Assembly (NCBI GenBank): GCA_018266175.1 | Contig: JAFEAY010000021.1 | Coordinates: 186,001-250,000, forward strand | Reading direction: 5' to 3' | Origin: Candidatus Dependentiae bacterium | GTDB taxonomy: Bacteria; Babelota; Babeliae; Babelales; RVW-14 | DNA: 64,000 bases | Shown: positions 1 through 8,992 of the stretch, one piece after another | How positions within the stretch are numbered: position 1 is the first letter of the stretch | Layout: each line of letters begins with the position of its first letter | The notes under the pieces: generated by a model | What the model saw: the letters and a program-made list of their open reading frames with translations, nothing else | The model's database searches: none | Told to the model about the DNA's origin: nothing | Made by a program: the position numbers and the translations under genes

Positions 1-111
1 TCTGGAATTTAATTATATCTTTCAAAGATAAATAATAGATATTTGCGTTTCAGTTATCCATTAAGATATCCTGCATTCATGCTCATACAAATCATAAGAA
101 AAGGACTTTTT

Positions 112-804
112 ATGAAAATTTACTTGCATTGTGCAGGATTATTTCTTTTACAATCTTGTTTATTAGCAAACCCAGTCGAGACTCAAGACCTACAAAAAAG
201 AGATATTTTTTCTTGGTTTGGAGGAGAAATTATTCAGTTCCTTACTGGAAACGAAAATAGCGTTGAAGAGCAAATAACTCATTTTCTTGAAAATAGAATT
301 CACATTATCAACATAGTTGAATTTTATATGACACATAAAGATACTTTACATGCTTTGGTTGGACAAAAAAGCTCATCTCTTCAAGTAAATAAAAAATCAG
401 AATCTCAATTTCCAACCAAAGGCTTTACAGATCTTGCTTCATTTTACCTAGAGAACAGAAATACCATTCAGCGCGCAGTTGAGTACTTTGCTCAAGATAA
501 AGAAAAAATTGAATCAGCACTCGATTTTTTTAAACAAAATGAAATAAAACTTAGATCTCTCATTCAAAAGAGCAATACACCAGAAGAACTTCTTCAAATC
601 ACATCAAAAAACAATGATCTAAATCATGCAATTATTCCAGATTCAACATCAAGAAGTTTTAGTAACATTGTATCGCTTTTTTCTGAAAATCAGTCAGAAA
701 TTGAATCGGGCGTAAAATTTTTTGAAGAACGAGAGTCCGATATGATTGCAGCTGTAAACTTTTTTTATGAAAATAAAAATATATTGATAACAAAGCTTGG
801 TTAA
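112..804 (+). CDS. Exported helical repeat protein, function unknown
   Basis: I do not recognise a family. The open frame extends upstream to a TTG at 43, but the ATG at 112 follows an AAAGGA-like ribosome site and starts a signal peptide (MKIYLHCAGLFLLQSCLLA), giving 230 aa. The mature part is Glu/Lys/Asn-rich and predicted helical. It contains three degenerate repeats of about 40-60 residues, each pairing an FxEN-type segment with a V(E/K)F(F/Y) segment, for example FLENRIHIINIVEFY, FYLENRNTIQRAVEYF and LFSENQSEIESGVKFF. The repeats suggest an elongated exported helical protein. It is convergent with the glycosyltransferase downstream, with only 11 bases between them. Confidence 0.8.
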   Translation: MKIYLHCAGLFLLQSCLLANPVETQDLQKRDIFSWFGGEIIQFLTGNENSVEEQITHFLENRIHIINIVEFYMTHKDTLHALVGQKSSSLQVNKKSESQFPTKGFTDLASFYLENRNTIQRAVEYFAQDKEKIESALDFFKQNEIKLRSLIQKSNTPEELLQITSKNNDLNHAIIPDSTSRSFSNIVSLFSENQSEIESGVKFFEERESDMIAAVNFFYENKNILITKLG

Positions 805-815
805 TCATTTTATTC

Positions 816-1907
816 TTATTTTTTTGCTGCCAGCATACCCACGGTATTATTATGAATAATCTGTAAACCAACCGATTGATACTCAAGCATTTTTGTTGGA
901 CGAGAAACCCAGTTAATAATGTCTTGTTCGCGAAAAAGCATGCCAAAATCTGCAGCTGCTAAGTAGCGCAAAAGTTGTACTGGTGGCGCTGAAAAAATAG
1001 TATATTGCTGTGGATTAATCCTATAAGCTTTCAATTCTTTTATAAATTTTTCACGATCATTCGTTAGAATCAACAAATGCGCTTGCTGAGATTGTGCTGC
1101 TACGCCAATAAAATATTCTATTGTTTTATCGGCACACTGCCATGGTCGCCAGGAACCACTATAGCAATACACAAGTGAGTCTACCGGTATTTTAAGCTCT
1201 TGACGGACATCTTGTCGCCAACTACTTACTTGTTCAACAGTGCATCGCTCAGGAATATCCTTGACTGCAATAACGATACTCATAGGATCGGCATTGAATG
1301 TTGTCATCAAATAATCTTTAAGTGCTGGACTCACGCTTTCAATAACCAAGTCTTTACTCAAATCTTTTTGTTTACCGCCGTACACATAACACTCAATTGC
1401 TTGCAAGCGATTATAAACAAAGTGCCGCCACCATGTTCGCCAAAAATGAGGTTTTTCATGTTGATAGGTGTAACGATACTCCTGTGCACACAAACCTCGA
1501 GCCTGCACAATAATTGACAAACCAAGATGACTTTCGCTGGAAACATGTGCCCACGAAAGAGCTGTCAGAAGCACATATGCTGCAAGCGGTCCTCGTGCTG
1601 TTATTTGCGTAAAATCAATCTGTTTAAGAATGCGCATGAGTTGATACGCTGCAAACCATAGACTTACTTTTCCAATAAATGATATTTTGCGACACAAAAT
1701 TATATTTAAGCGATCATGGGCAGGAATTAATTTAAGTAACTTACTATTCTTGAGTTTTTTACTTTCAAATGAAATAAGTGTTATCTCAAGCGTTGGTGAT
1801 AGTTCAAGCTCTTTAATGAGCGGTTGAAGCACCTGACTTTGAAAAACAGAATTTTCAATACCATCGTATACAACAAAAAGCTGTTTTTTATGTGTATAAT
1901 TATCCAT
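816..1907 (-). CDS. Glycosyltransferase, GT4-like (GT-B fold)
   Basis: This 363-aa protein is probably a cytosolic sugar transferase for envelope glycans; donor and acceptor are unknown. The C-terminal half looks like the nucleotide-sugar domain of GT4 enzymes: a VYCYSGSWRPWQ strand-loop near residue 245, a LLILTND strand, then LLRYLAAADFGMLFRE and a late SRPTKMLEYQSVGLQII segment in the position of the usual Glu-containing motif (xPxKxxEY). The N-terminal half has a Rossmann-like start (LFVVYDGIEN) and no signal peptide. The ATG start has a GAGGAG ribosome site. It is transcribed away from ppsA. The fold assignment is fairly firm, the specificity is not. Confidence 0.75.
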   Translation of the reverse strand: MDNYTHKKQLFVVYDGIENSVFQSQVLQPLIKELELSPTLEITLISFESKKLKNSKLLKLIPAHDRLNIILCRKISFIGKVSLWFAAYQLMRILKQIDFTQITARGPLAAYVLLTALSWAHVSSESHLGLSIIVQARGLCAQEYRYTYQHEKPHFWRTWWRHFVYNRLQAIECYVYGGKQKDLSKDLVIESVSPALKDYLMTTFNADPMSIVIAVKDIPERCTVEQVSSWRQDVRQELKIPVDSLVYCYSGSWRPWQCADKTIEYFIGVAAQSQQAHLLILTNDREKFIKELKAYRINPQQYTIFSAPPVQLLRYLAAADFGMLFREQDIINWVSRPTKMLEYQSVGLQIIHNNTVGMLAAKK

Positions 1908-2033
1908 ATAAACTCCTCTTTTTCTTATGATTAAAATAATAGTTTAGCGACAAAAAGAATCATTTGTCTTCATCTCTCGATCTTATTAAAGAACCCTTTT
2001 ATACTGGGCAAAATTAAAAACAAATATTTAAAA

Positions 2034-4439
2034 ATGGAAAAAATTATGAAATTTATAAAAATATTTGAAGAAGTTGGCATTAACGATATTGCTCTTGTTG
2101 GTGGAAAAAACGCATCACTTGGTGAGATGATTCAAAATCTTTCGGCCAAAGGAATTACTATTCCAACCGGTTTTGCCGTTACAGCTCAAGCATATCATTA
2201 TCACCTTGAGGCAAACAATCTTGTTGAACCAATTACACAGCTTCTAAGCAAACTGAACAAAGATAACCTTAAAGACTTTGCAACGATTGGGCATCAAATT
2301 CGCTCACTCATCCGCACTGCACCACTACCTGAGGATCTTGCTGCTGAAATTAAAATTGCGTATTCAAATCTTGAAAAACGGTATGGTAATTTATGCGATG
2401 TTGCCGTACGATCGTCTGCAACAGCAGAAGATTTACCAGATGCCTCATTTGCAGGACAACAAGAGACTTATTTAAACATTCGAGGCGAGCAAGAGTTACT
2501 CAATCGCATTACCTACGCATTTGCTTCACTTTTTACCAACCGTGCAATTTCATACCGCATTGATCATGGTTTTGATCATATGAGCGTTGCACTTTCAGTT
2601 GGTGTACAAAAAATGATCCGCTCCGACCTTGCGTGCTCAGGCGTTATTTTTACGCTTGATACAGAAAGCGGCTTTAGAGATGTGATTTACATTACTTCTT
2701 CATACGGCCTTGGTGAAAACATCGTTCAAGGAACCGTTAATCCTGATGAATTTTATATCCATAAATCAACCCTAAAAAAAGGGTTCTCGCCCTTGCTCAA
2801 AAAACGATTAGGAACTAAGCAGCTTAAAATGGTGTACAGCGATGATACGTCCGGTTCTACCGTTAACTATGAAGTTCCGCTTCATGATCGCATGATGTTT
2901 TCTATCACCAACCAAGAGGCACTTGAGCTTGCAGCTATGGCCTTGAAAATTGAAGAATATTATTCAGATCTTAAAGGTCACTGGATGCCAATGGATATCG
3001 AATGGGCAAAAGATGGCCTTGATGGAAAGCTGTATATCGTACAAGCACGCCCAGAAACTGTTCATTCACAACAACAACAGCAAACATTTTTAGAAGAATA
3101 CTTGCTCGATAAGCAAAAAGCTACGCAAGCAAAAACACTGGTTATTGGAAAAAGTGTTGGACGTAAAATTGTAAGCGGCGTTGCACGTGTTGTTGAATTT
3201 GCAAAACAAATGCATGAAGTAATGCCGGGCGAAATTCTTATCACCGATATGACTGATCCCGACTGGGAACCGATCATGAAAATAGCTAGTGGTATTGTTA
3301 CCAACCGTGGAGGAAGAACCTGCCATGCTGCAATTATTAGCCGCGAACTGGGAATCCCTGCTATTGTTGGAAGCTGCAATGGTACAAGTAAAGTAGAGAC
3401 AGGACAAATGGTGACGCTGGACTGCAGTAGTGGCGAAGTTGGTGTTGTCTATGAAGGAAAAGTTCCATTTCAGATTAAAAAAATGGAATTGAGTAATCTT
3501 CAGAAACCACCAGTCGATATTATGATTAACGTTGCAAATCCTGATGAAGTTTTTAATATTGCAAAACTACCCGTTGATGGTGTTGGGCTTGCACGTCTTG
3601 AATTTATCATCAATAATGCAATCCAAATTCATCCAATGGCGCTGATTCATTTTGAAAAAGTTGAAGACACTCAAACACGCGATCTAATTGAGCGAATTAC
3701 GATCGAATACAGCGATAAAAAACAATATTTTATTGATAAACTTGCCCAAGAGGCCGGAACAATTGCTGCAGCTTTTTATCCAAAACCAGTCATTATCCGG
3801 ATGTCTGACTTCAAGAGTAATGAGTATCAACAGCTTATTGCTGGAAAATATTTTGAACCTCACGAAGAAAACCCTATGATTGGATTTCGTGGTGCTTCTC
3901 GCTACTATCACCATCGCTACATGGAAGCATTTGCACTCGAGTGTGCAGCAATGAAGAAGATACGTGATGAGATGGGCCTTATAAACACAGTTCTCATGAT
4001 CCCCTTTGTGCGTACCGTTACCGAAGCAAAAAAAGTTATTGAGGTGATGAAATCTCACGGCCTAGAACAAGGAGTGAATGGTCTTGAAATTTACATGATG
4101 TGTGAAATTCCATCAAACGTTTTACTTATCGATGAGTTCTGCAAAATTTTTGATGGCTTTTCTATTGGATCAAACGATTTAACGCAACTTACATTGGCGG
4201 TAGATCGTGATTCTGAACTGGTTGCACCGGTTTTTGATGAACGAGATCCTGCCGTTAAAAAGATGCTTGAAATGGCAATTATTGGGGCCAAAGCAGGCAA
4301 TAAGAAAATTGGTATTTGTGGTCAAGCTCCATCGGATTACCCTGAAGTTGCTCAATTTTTGGTCAAACTTGGAATCGCTTCGATTTCACTGAATCCAGAT
4401 ACTGTTCTCAAAACAATTATCGATTTAAATGCTCAATAA
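2034..4439 (+). CDS. ppsA: Phosphoenolpyruvate synthase
   Basis: Converts pyruvate, ATP and water to PEP, AMP and phosphate in the cytosol, feeding gluconeogenesis; enolase is also in this window. At 801 aa it matches the usual length of about 790. The N-terminal ATP-grasp domain includes VGGKNASLGEM (about 20-30) and VRSSATAEDLPDASFAGQQ. The swivelling phosphohistidine domain has GGRTCHAAIISRELGIPAIVG, with catalytic His431. The C-terminal PEP/pyruvate barrel has MCEIPSN, GFSIGSNDLTQLTLAVDRD and GICGQAPSD. These motifs favour PpsA over pyruvate phosphate dikinase. A second in-frame ATG at 2046 is an alternative start, and neither has a strong ribosome site. A perfect hairpin follows the stop. 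Confidence 0.95.
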   Translation: MEKIMKFIKIFEEVGINDIALVGGKNASLGEMIQNLSAKGITIPTGFAVTAQAYHYHLEANNLVEPITQLLSKLNKDNLKDFATIGHQIRSLIRTAPLPEDLAAEIKIAYSNLEKRYGNLCDVAVRSSATAEDLPDASFAGQQETYLNIRGEQELLNRITYAFASLFTNRAISYRIDHGFDHMSVALSVGVQKMIRSDLACSGVIFTLDTESGFRDVIYITSSYGLGENIVQGTVNPDEFYIHKSTLKKGFSPLLKKRLGTKQLKMVYSDDTSGSTVNYEVPLHDRMMFSITNQEALELAAMALKIEEYYSDLKGHWMPMDIEWAKDGLDGKLYIVQARPETVHSQQQQQTFLEEYLLDKQKATQAKTLVIGKSVGRKIVSGVARVVEFAKQMHEVMPGEILITDMTDPDWEPIMKIASGIVTNRGGRTCHAAIISRELGIPAIVGSCNGTSKVETGQMVTLDCSSGEVGVVYEGKVPFQIKKMELSNLQKPPVDIMINVANPDEVFNIAKLPVDGVGLARLEFIINNAIQIHPMALIHFEKVEDTQTRDLIERITIEYSDKKQYFIDKLAQEAGTIAAAFYPKPVIIRMSDFKSNEYQQLIAGKYFEPHEENPMIGFRGASRYYHHRYMEAFALECAAMKKIRDEMGLINTVLMIPFVRTVTEAKKVIEVMKSHGLEQGVNGLEIYMMCEIPSNVLLIDEFCKIFDGFSIGSNDLTQLTLAVDRDSELVAPVFDERDPAVKKMLEMAIIGAKAGNKKIGICGQAPSDYPEVAQFLVKLGIASISLNPDTVLKTIIDLNAQ

Positions 4440-4463
4440 ACGAGCTTGTAGAAAGCCAACAAA

Positions 4464-4496
4464 GAGGCCAAGGTGATTACCTTGGCCTCAAAATTT
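4464..4496. terminator. Bidirectional intrinsic terminator
   Basis: A perfect 10-bp inverted repeat (GAGGCCAAGG / CCTTGGCCTC) with a 6-base loop spans 4464-4489, flanked by A- and T-rich sequence. It sits between the convergent ppsA and the small exported-protein gene and could end both transcripts. Confidence 0.85.
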
Positions 4497-4514
4497 TAAG
4501 CACTTATTTAGGTA

Positions 4515-4979
4515 TTAAATGTTCCACTTAGCAATAATGCTTGCTGCTGGATCACGAATAACTTTACCGGCCCTTACCCTCTTTCCAGGATTTGGGTCAT
4601 TAAGATAATACTTATAGGTATTAAATGGTGCTGGTGCAGTTGGAAGGGTAAAGTAAAGCATGATTGCTTGATACTTTGCCATGGTTGCACTGGTTAAAAC
4701 ACCTCCAGCGACAAGCTGAGCAATGCGTGCAGGATCTTGATTTAACACAACAGATTGACCGTTATACGCACTCAAATCAATTCCTTGCGAACCCTTTGTT
4801 GTCAAAATAAGAAAACGTGATGTCTTTGCAGGATTGTTAGTATTAATCAAGTTAAACAACTGTCCAACATTATATGTTCCACCAGTCTGAGGAACAGGAA
4901 TTTTGGTTGCCGCACAAACAATCGCAACACTTGCAAGTGATGCAAAGAAGAACATCCAACCGATACTTTTCATCTTCAT
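4515..4979 (-). CDS. Small exported protein, unknown function
   Basis: The product is 154 aa if translation starts at the ATG ending at 4979, which follows a GGGGGAG ribosome site; the upstream in-frame ATG at 4994 lacks one. The N-terminus is a clear signal peptide (MKMKSIGWMFFFASLASVAIVCAA). The mature protein of about 130 residues is rich in Ala, Asn, Pro and Thr, with YNVGQLFNLINTNN, a FLILTTKG strand and a basic end (KRVRAGKVIRDPAASIIAKW). No catalytic motif is visible. I do not recognise a family; periplasmic or secreted location is inferred from the leader. Confidence 0.8.
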   Translation of the reverse strand: MKMKSIGWMFFFASLASVAIVCAATKIPVPQTGGTYNVGQLFNLINTNNPAKTSRFLILTTKGSQGIDLSAYNGQSVVLNQDPARIAQLVAGGVLTSATMAKYQAIMLYFTLPTAPAPFNTYKYYLNDPNPGKRVRAGKVIRDPAASIIAKWNI

Positions 4980-5268
4980 AAACTCCCCCTTCATTGAAAT
5001 TACCCCGAAATAGTTATTTTCTATTTATAAAAATCAAACTCATAGTAACTCATATCAATTTCATATATATTAATGTTAGTTTTATTTATAATAGAAAATC
5101 AATTAATTCGAAAATAAATTCAAGAGTATGAGAATTAACAAGCTTTTTTTAATATCTCAAAAGATCAAATTCAAGAAATCTTGCTGTTTTTGAGAATGAA
5201 TATTAAGCTTTTGCTTCAGAACCAATAAATCAAGATACGCAACAATTACACGGGCTCAGCAATTGCTT

Positions 5269-5556
5269 ATGTTCTACACTATTTCCGTCTCTATTACCGC
5301 AGGGCTCATATGTGGCCTTGGATACGCCTACCTTTTTGAAAAAGCCCATCAGTTAATGGTACATGACACCTCAAGAACCCCTGCAAGAAAAGCTATTGCC
5401 TCTTCCATCTTTCTCTTTCTTTTTCGATATGCTTTACTTGCTATAACACTTTTTAGCCTGGTATATCTGTTTAAGGTATCTCCGACAATTTTTTTGCCTC
5501 TATTTCTCAGCAGTTTTTTAGGGGTAATTTATTTTAAACAAAGGCTCAATCAATGA
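5269..5556 (+). CDS. AtpR/AtpI-like small membrane protein of the ATPase Fo sector
   Basis: A protein of about 95 aa with three predicted membrane helices (about 4-22, 43-65 and 72-89, counted from the ATG at 5269). Arg53 lies in the middle of helix 2 (FLFLFRYALLAITLF). A buried Arg in a roughly 100-residue three-helix protein encoded just before subunit a is the pattern of AtpR in N-type ATPase operons, where it is thought to help c-ring assembly; AtpI is the alternative. Its stop overlaps the start of subunit a (ATGA at 5553-5556), so translation is probably coupled. The start is uncertain: no clear ribosome site precedes the ATG or the TTG at 5263. Confidence 0.65.
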   Translation: MFYTISVSITAGLICGLGYAYLFEKAHQLMVHDTSRTPARKAIASSIFLFLFRYALLAITLFSLVYLFKVSPTIFLPLFLSSFLGVIYFKQRLNQ

Positions 5557-6410
5557 ATGTATCAATTTTTGAATATCATGAGCTTCAACCCTTATCGTGG
5601 CTTGGAATAACAAGCCGATTCTGGACTATCCACATTGATACCCTCGTTTACACCTGGGTAGGAATGATCTGTCTTTTTGGTCTTGCCCTTTTAGGCCGAT
5701 GGGCTATTAAAAAAGATGGAACGCTCTGGTATGCCGCTTACGAAAAACTTGGAACTATTCTGGTTGGACTCAACAAAGAATCGTTTAAAGACTTTAAGTA
5801 CCCTTATTTTGTATTCATCAACTCGCTCCTTTTTTTCACCCTTTTTAACTGTATGGTTGGAGTTTTGCCCTTTATGGACGAAGCAACTAAAGATCTCAAT
5901 ACAACATTTGCGATAGCATTAGTAAGCTTTACCTTTGTGCAATATTGCCGCATCAAAGAAAATGGTATTCTTGGTTATTTTAAAGAATTTGCAACACCTA
6001 ATATTGTCTTTGCTCCCATGCATATCATTGGAGAATTCGCAAAAATTGCTTCAATGACCTTCAGGCTTTTTGGAAATATTTTGGGTGGAAGTCTTATTTT
6101 TATTATGGTTGTACAGTTTGTATCAATGTACAAACTCTATTTTATGCCATTTTCTATCGCTACTATCATTTTTGTCTGGGGCTTACGAATACTCGGTATT
6201 GCTAACAAATTTAAAGCTCTTAAAATCATTACAACATCAATGCTTGCAGTTGTTTTTGCATTATCATTTTTAGAGATATTCTTTGGAATATTTGAAGGCC
6301 TTATTCAAGCATTTGTTCTCACCATGCTTACTTCAACCTACTTAGCCATGTCTGGACACGGCGGGGACGAAAAGCACGATAGCAATAAATTTCACCGGGA
6401 GCCGGCATGA
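5553..6410 (+). CDS. atpB: F-type ATP synthase subunit a
   Basis: The stator channel subunit of Fo, which passes ions to and from the c-ring. The 285-aa sequence has five or six membrane helices. The hallmark helix reads MTFRLFGNILGG, with the essential Arg171. The last helix pair carries EGLIQAFVLTMLTSTYLA, the conserved Gln/Thr region of subunit a. The early segment HIDTLVYTWVGM resembles the DTxxxTW motif of F-type a subunits. It overlaps by 4 bases (ATGA) both the gene before and the c-type gene after. No b, delta, alpha, beta or gamma gene is in the window, so the rest of the enzyme must be elsewhere or absent. Confidence 0.92.
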   Translation: MNVSIFEYHELQPLSWLGITSRFWTIHIDTLVYTWVGMICLFGLALLGRWAIKKDGTLWYAAYEKLGTILVGLNKESFKDFKYPYFVFINSLLFFTLFNCMVGVLPFMDEATKDLNTTFAIALVSFTFVQYCRIKENGILGYFKEFATPNIVFAPMHIIGEFAKIASMTFRLFGNILGGSLIFIMVVQFVSMYKLYFMPFSIATIIFVWGLRILGIANKFKALKIITTSMLAVVFALSFLEIFFGIFEGLIQAFVLTMLTSTYLAMSGHGGDEKHDSNKFHREPA

Positions 6411-7366
6411 TCGACCCAAATTTTCTTCACTATTTTTCCGCATGTCTTTCTATTGGCTTAGCTGTTCTTGGGGCAGGCATAGGTCTTGGAATTGCGGGAT
6501 TTGGTACCATACAAGAAATGATGCGCCAGCCACTTGCTCACAGCCCCTGCTTTCGTGCAATGCTTATTGGTCTTGCACTCATTGAAAGTGGCGCAATTAT
6601 TGCATTGGTAATGACCATTATTTTACTCATTGGATCATACGATGTAATAACATGGCCTTTAGCATTAACAGAGCTTTCGGCAGCACTTGCGGTAGGAATT
6701 TCAGCTGCTACCATTGGTTTGGCATCAAGCTTTGTTGTAAGATCTGCAACACGAGCAATTGCACGAGAACCTCATTTTTCTCAAAAAATTACCACCCTCA
6801 TGCTGATTACTCAGTCGATTATTGAAGCCCCTGTTATGTTTGCCTTTATCGTGAGTTTAATTATCCGTCTTAATGTCTCAGAGGCAATTGACCTTGCAGC
6901 GAGCATTAAGTTTCTTGCTATTGGAGCTTCAATGGCCCTTGGTTGTGTTGGTCCATCAATTGGGCAATCTATGCTTGCATCTTCAAGCTGCTTCACGCTG
7001 GGACGATTTAAAGAAGCTTATCCACGACTCTTTCCCTTCACACTTCTCAGTCAAGCAATGATTGAAACACCGATAGCGTTCTGTCTTTTATTCAGTTTTT
7101 TGCTGATTTACACACCAATGCCATTAATTCCTGAAAGCAGTATCTCCGGAATAGTAATTCCTTTTGTTATTGCTGCACTTTTAATGGGAATTGCCTCTAT
7201 TGGACCAGGCATTGGAATTGGATACATTACTTCAAAAAGTATTATTCAAGTAGCTGAGAATCCTGCACTTTATCAAACAATGGTTAAAGTAACACTTCTT
7301 ACTTGTGCATTCCTTGAGGCATCATTGATTTACGCACTTATTATTGGGCTTTTTTTAATTACATGA
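6407..7366 (+). CDS. atpE: Four-hairpin fused F-type c (proteolipid) subunit
   Basis: A 319-aa membrane protein made of four tandem c-subunit hairpins; an ordinary c subunit has one and about 80 aa. The ion-binding carboxylates are Glu60, Glu140, Glu220 and Glu304, spaced 80, 80 and 84 residues. Polar loops are RQP (40-42), REP (120-122), a degenerate GRFKEAYP (199-206) and ENP (284-286). The repeats have diverged. The helix-1 position that holds Gln in Na+-type c subunits is Leu27, Ser107, Gln187 and Ile271. The residue after Glu is Ser, Ala, Thr and Ala. Hairpin 3 (Gln187, Glu220, Thr221) is the most Na+-like, and only hairpin 4 has the downstream Tyr (309). It would form the rotor ring with subunit a. 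The start overlaps the atpB stop. Confidence 0.92.
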   Translation: MIDPNFLHYFSACLSIGLAVLGAGIGLGIAGFGTIQEMMRQPLAHSPCFRAMLIGLALIESGAIIALVMTIILLIGSYDVITWPLALTELSAALAVGISAATIGLASSFVVRSATRAIAREPHFSQKITTLMLITQSIIEAPVMFAFIVSLIIRLNVSEAIDLAASIKFLAIGASMALGCVGPSIGQSMLASSSCFTLGRFKEAYPRLFPFTLLSQAMIETPIAFCLLFSFLLIYTPMPLIPESSISGIVIPFVIAALLMGIASIGPGIGIGYITSKSIIQVAENPALYQTMVKVTLLTCAFLEASLIYALIIGLFLIT

Positions 7367-7390
7367 TAAACACAAAAAAGGAAGGTGAAT

Positions 7391-8566
7391 ATGAAGAAGG
7401 CTCACATCGTCTATCTAGTTACCAAACTAGAATTGGGTGGCGCTCAAAAAGTCTGTCTTGCACTTCTTAATGGATTACACCAAGAAGATCCTTCATCCTG
7501 CTCACTCATTTCAGGCTCCGATGGGGCCTTAGTTGATCAAGTAAAACAATTCAAATCGGTCTTCTTAATTAAAGAATTACAACGAGAAGTTGGAAGCGGA
7601 ATTAAAAAAATATATCAAGAATTCAAAGCATTTTTTTCGATCATTAAAATTCTAAAAAAATTAAATAGGGATTATCCAAATCTTATTGTTCATACTCATA
7701 GCACTAAAGCTGGCATAATGGGTCGTTGGGCAGCGTACTTTGCACGTGTGCCTATACGCATTCACACCGTTCATGGATATGGATTTCATGACCATCAGTC
7801 ACGCCTAGCATGGCTTGCTGTTTATCTTCTTGAATATCTTACAAGTTTTATTACAACTCATTTTGTATGTGTATCAGAACAAGATAGAGATACAGGTATT
7901 CGCCTTTTCCCAAAATTTTTTCAAAAAAGTTCTGTTATTCGAGCTGCCGTTCAAGATGAAAATTTTTATCCAGCACAAGTAAATATTACCAACAATCAAC
8001 AAGATATTATTATTGGTACGGTTTCATGCTTTAAACCACAAAAAAATTTATTTGATCTTCTTAAAGCATTTCACTATCTCTATCAAGAAACGCCCGTCTC
8101 CATACAAAAACGACTTCGTCTTCAAATTATCGGTGACGGAGTCTTACGTAATGAACTTGAAACATGGATTATTCATCACAAGCTCCAAACACACATCGAT
8201 TTACTTGGATGGCAAAACAATGTTGCCGACTGGATGCGCACTTGGAATATTTTTACACTCAGTTCTCTCTGGGAAGGGCTTCCATGCGCTATCATCGAAG
8301 CTCGTCTATGCAAGCTTCCTGTTGTCGCTTATGATGTAGGCGGTATTCGCGAAGTTATTAAAAATGGTTACAATGGTTTTCTCATCCAGCCCGGAGACTG
8401 GAAAAAACTTGCAGAAAAGTTTAGTCAACTTATATGCTCACAAGAGCTTTATGAAAGTATGTATAACAATAGTGATACGTTAGACTCGTTCAAAAATAAC
8501 ACAATGATCGGCAGCCACAAGAAACTGTATGACAATTTTATTGCACATCAACCCATCACTTCTTAA
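7391..8566 (+). CDS. Glycosyltransferase family 4
   Basis: A 391-aa GT-B glycosyltransferase, probably acting on cell-surface glycan. The N-terminal acceptor domain starts HIVYLVTKLELGGAQKVCL, the usual GGAQ/GGAE loop of GT4 enzymes. It continues with HTHSTKAGIMGRWAA and VPIRIHTVHGYGFH. The C-terminal donor domain has GTVSCFKPQKN, LQIIGDGVLRNEL and the EGLPCAIIEA motif (Glu-x7-Glu) around residue 295, followed by PVVAYDVGGIREVI. The ATG at 7391 follows AAGGAAGGTGAAT; a GTG at 7385 is in frame but lies inside that ribosome site. It starts 24 bases after the c subunit on the same strand, so it may share its transcript. The substrate is unknown. Confidence 0.88.
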   Translation: MKKAHIVYLVTKLELGGAQKVCLALLNGLHQEDPSSCSLISGSDGALVDQVKQFKSVFLIKELQREVGSGIKKIYQEFKAFFSIIKILKKLNRDYPNLIVHTHSTKAGIMGRWAAYFARVPIRIHTVHGYGFHDHQSRLAWLAVYLLEYLTSFITTHFVCVSEQDRDTGIRLFPKFFQKSSVIRAAVQDENFYPAQVNITNNQQDIIIGTVSCFKPQKNLFDLLKAFHYLYQETPVSIQKRLRLQIIGDGVLRNELETWIIHHKLQTHIDLLGWQNNVADWMRTWNIFTLSSLWEGLPCAIIEARLCKLPVVAYDVGGIREVIKNGYNGFLIQPGDWKKLAEKFSQLICSQELYESMYNNSDTLDSFKNNTMIGSHKKLYDNFIAHQPITS

Positions 8567-8681
8567 GCTAAACGTTGTGCAATCAATTGGCAGCAGAAAG
8601 AAGAGCTATAAAGTGAAGATTTTTGACATTCATAAATAGATTCTTGGTTGCTTACAAACGACGTCAAAAGGAGATGTAGGT

Positions 8682-8960
8682 ATGAAGCGCTGTGTCAGAA
8701 TTACCGTCTCGGGAAAAGTGCAAAACGTTTCCTATCGAGCTTTTGCTCAAAAAAAAGCACAAGCTCTGAGCATTGAGGGAACCATACAAAATACGGACAA
8801 TGGAAGCGTTCTTATTTATGCATGCGGCCCTTCAGAAAAACTCGATACATTGATTGATTATTTATACGAAGGCACACCAGAATCTCAAATTAAAGAATTA
8901 ACGGTTGAGCCTTTTATTAATGAAAAAGACTTTCGAGGGGTTTTTAGAATTATTGGGTAA
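8682..8960 (+). CDS. acyP: Acylphosphatase
   Basis: A 92-aa protein of full family length that hydrolyses carboxyl-phosphate bonds of acyl phosphates in the cytosol. The signature GKVQNVSYRAFAQKKA carries the phosphate-binding Arg19, and Asn37 in the GTIQNTDNGSV strand matches the catalytic Asn. The C-terminus (FRGVFRIIG) is typical. It has a good AAAAGGAGA ribosome site and stands alone between the glycosyltransferase and a tRNA gene on the other strand. Confidence 0.93.
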   Translation: MKRCVRITVSGKVQNVSYRAFAQKKAQALSIEGTIQNTDNGSVLIYACGPSEKLDTLIDYLYEGTPESQIKELTVEPFINEKDFRGVFRIIG

Positions 8961-8992
8961 AATAAATGAGTAGAAAAAAGAATTGCAAATAC

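Noticed and set aside
6407-7366. V-type K subunit (two-hairpin proteolipid)
   Set aside because: The neighbouring subunit a is F-type (FRLFGN Arg helix), and the loops RQP/REP/ENP and four Glu carboxylates fit F-type c repeats better.
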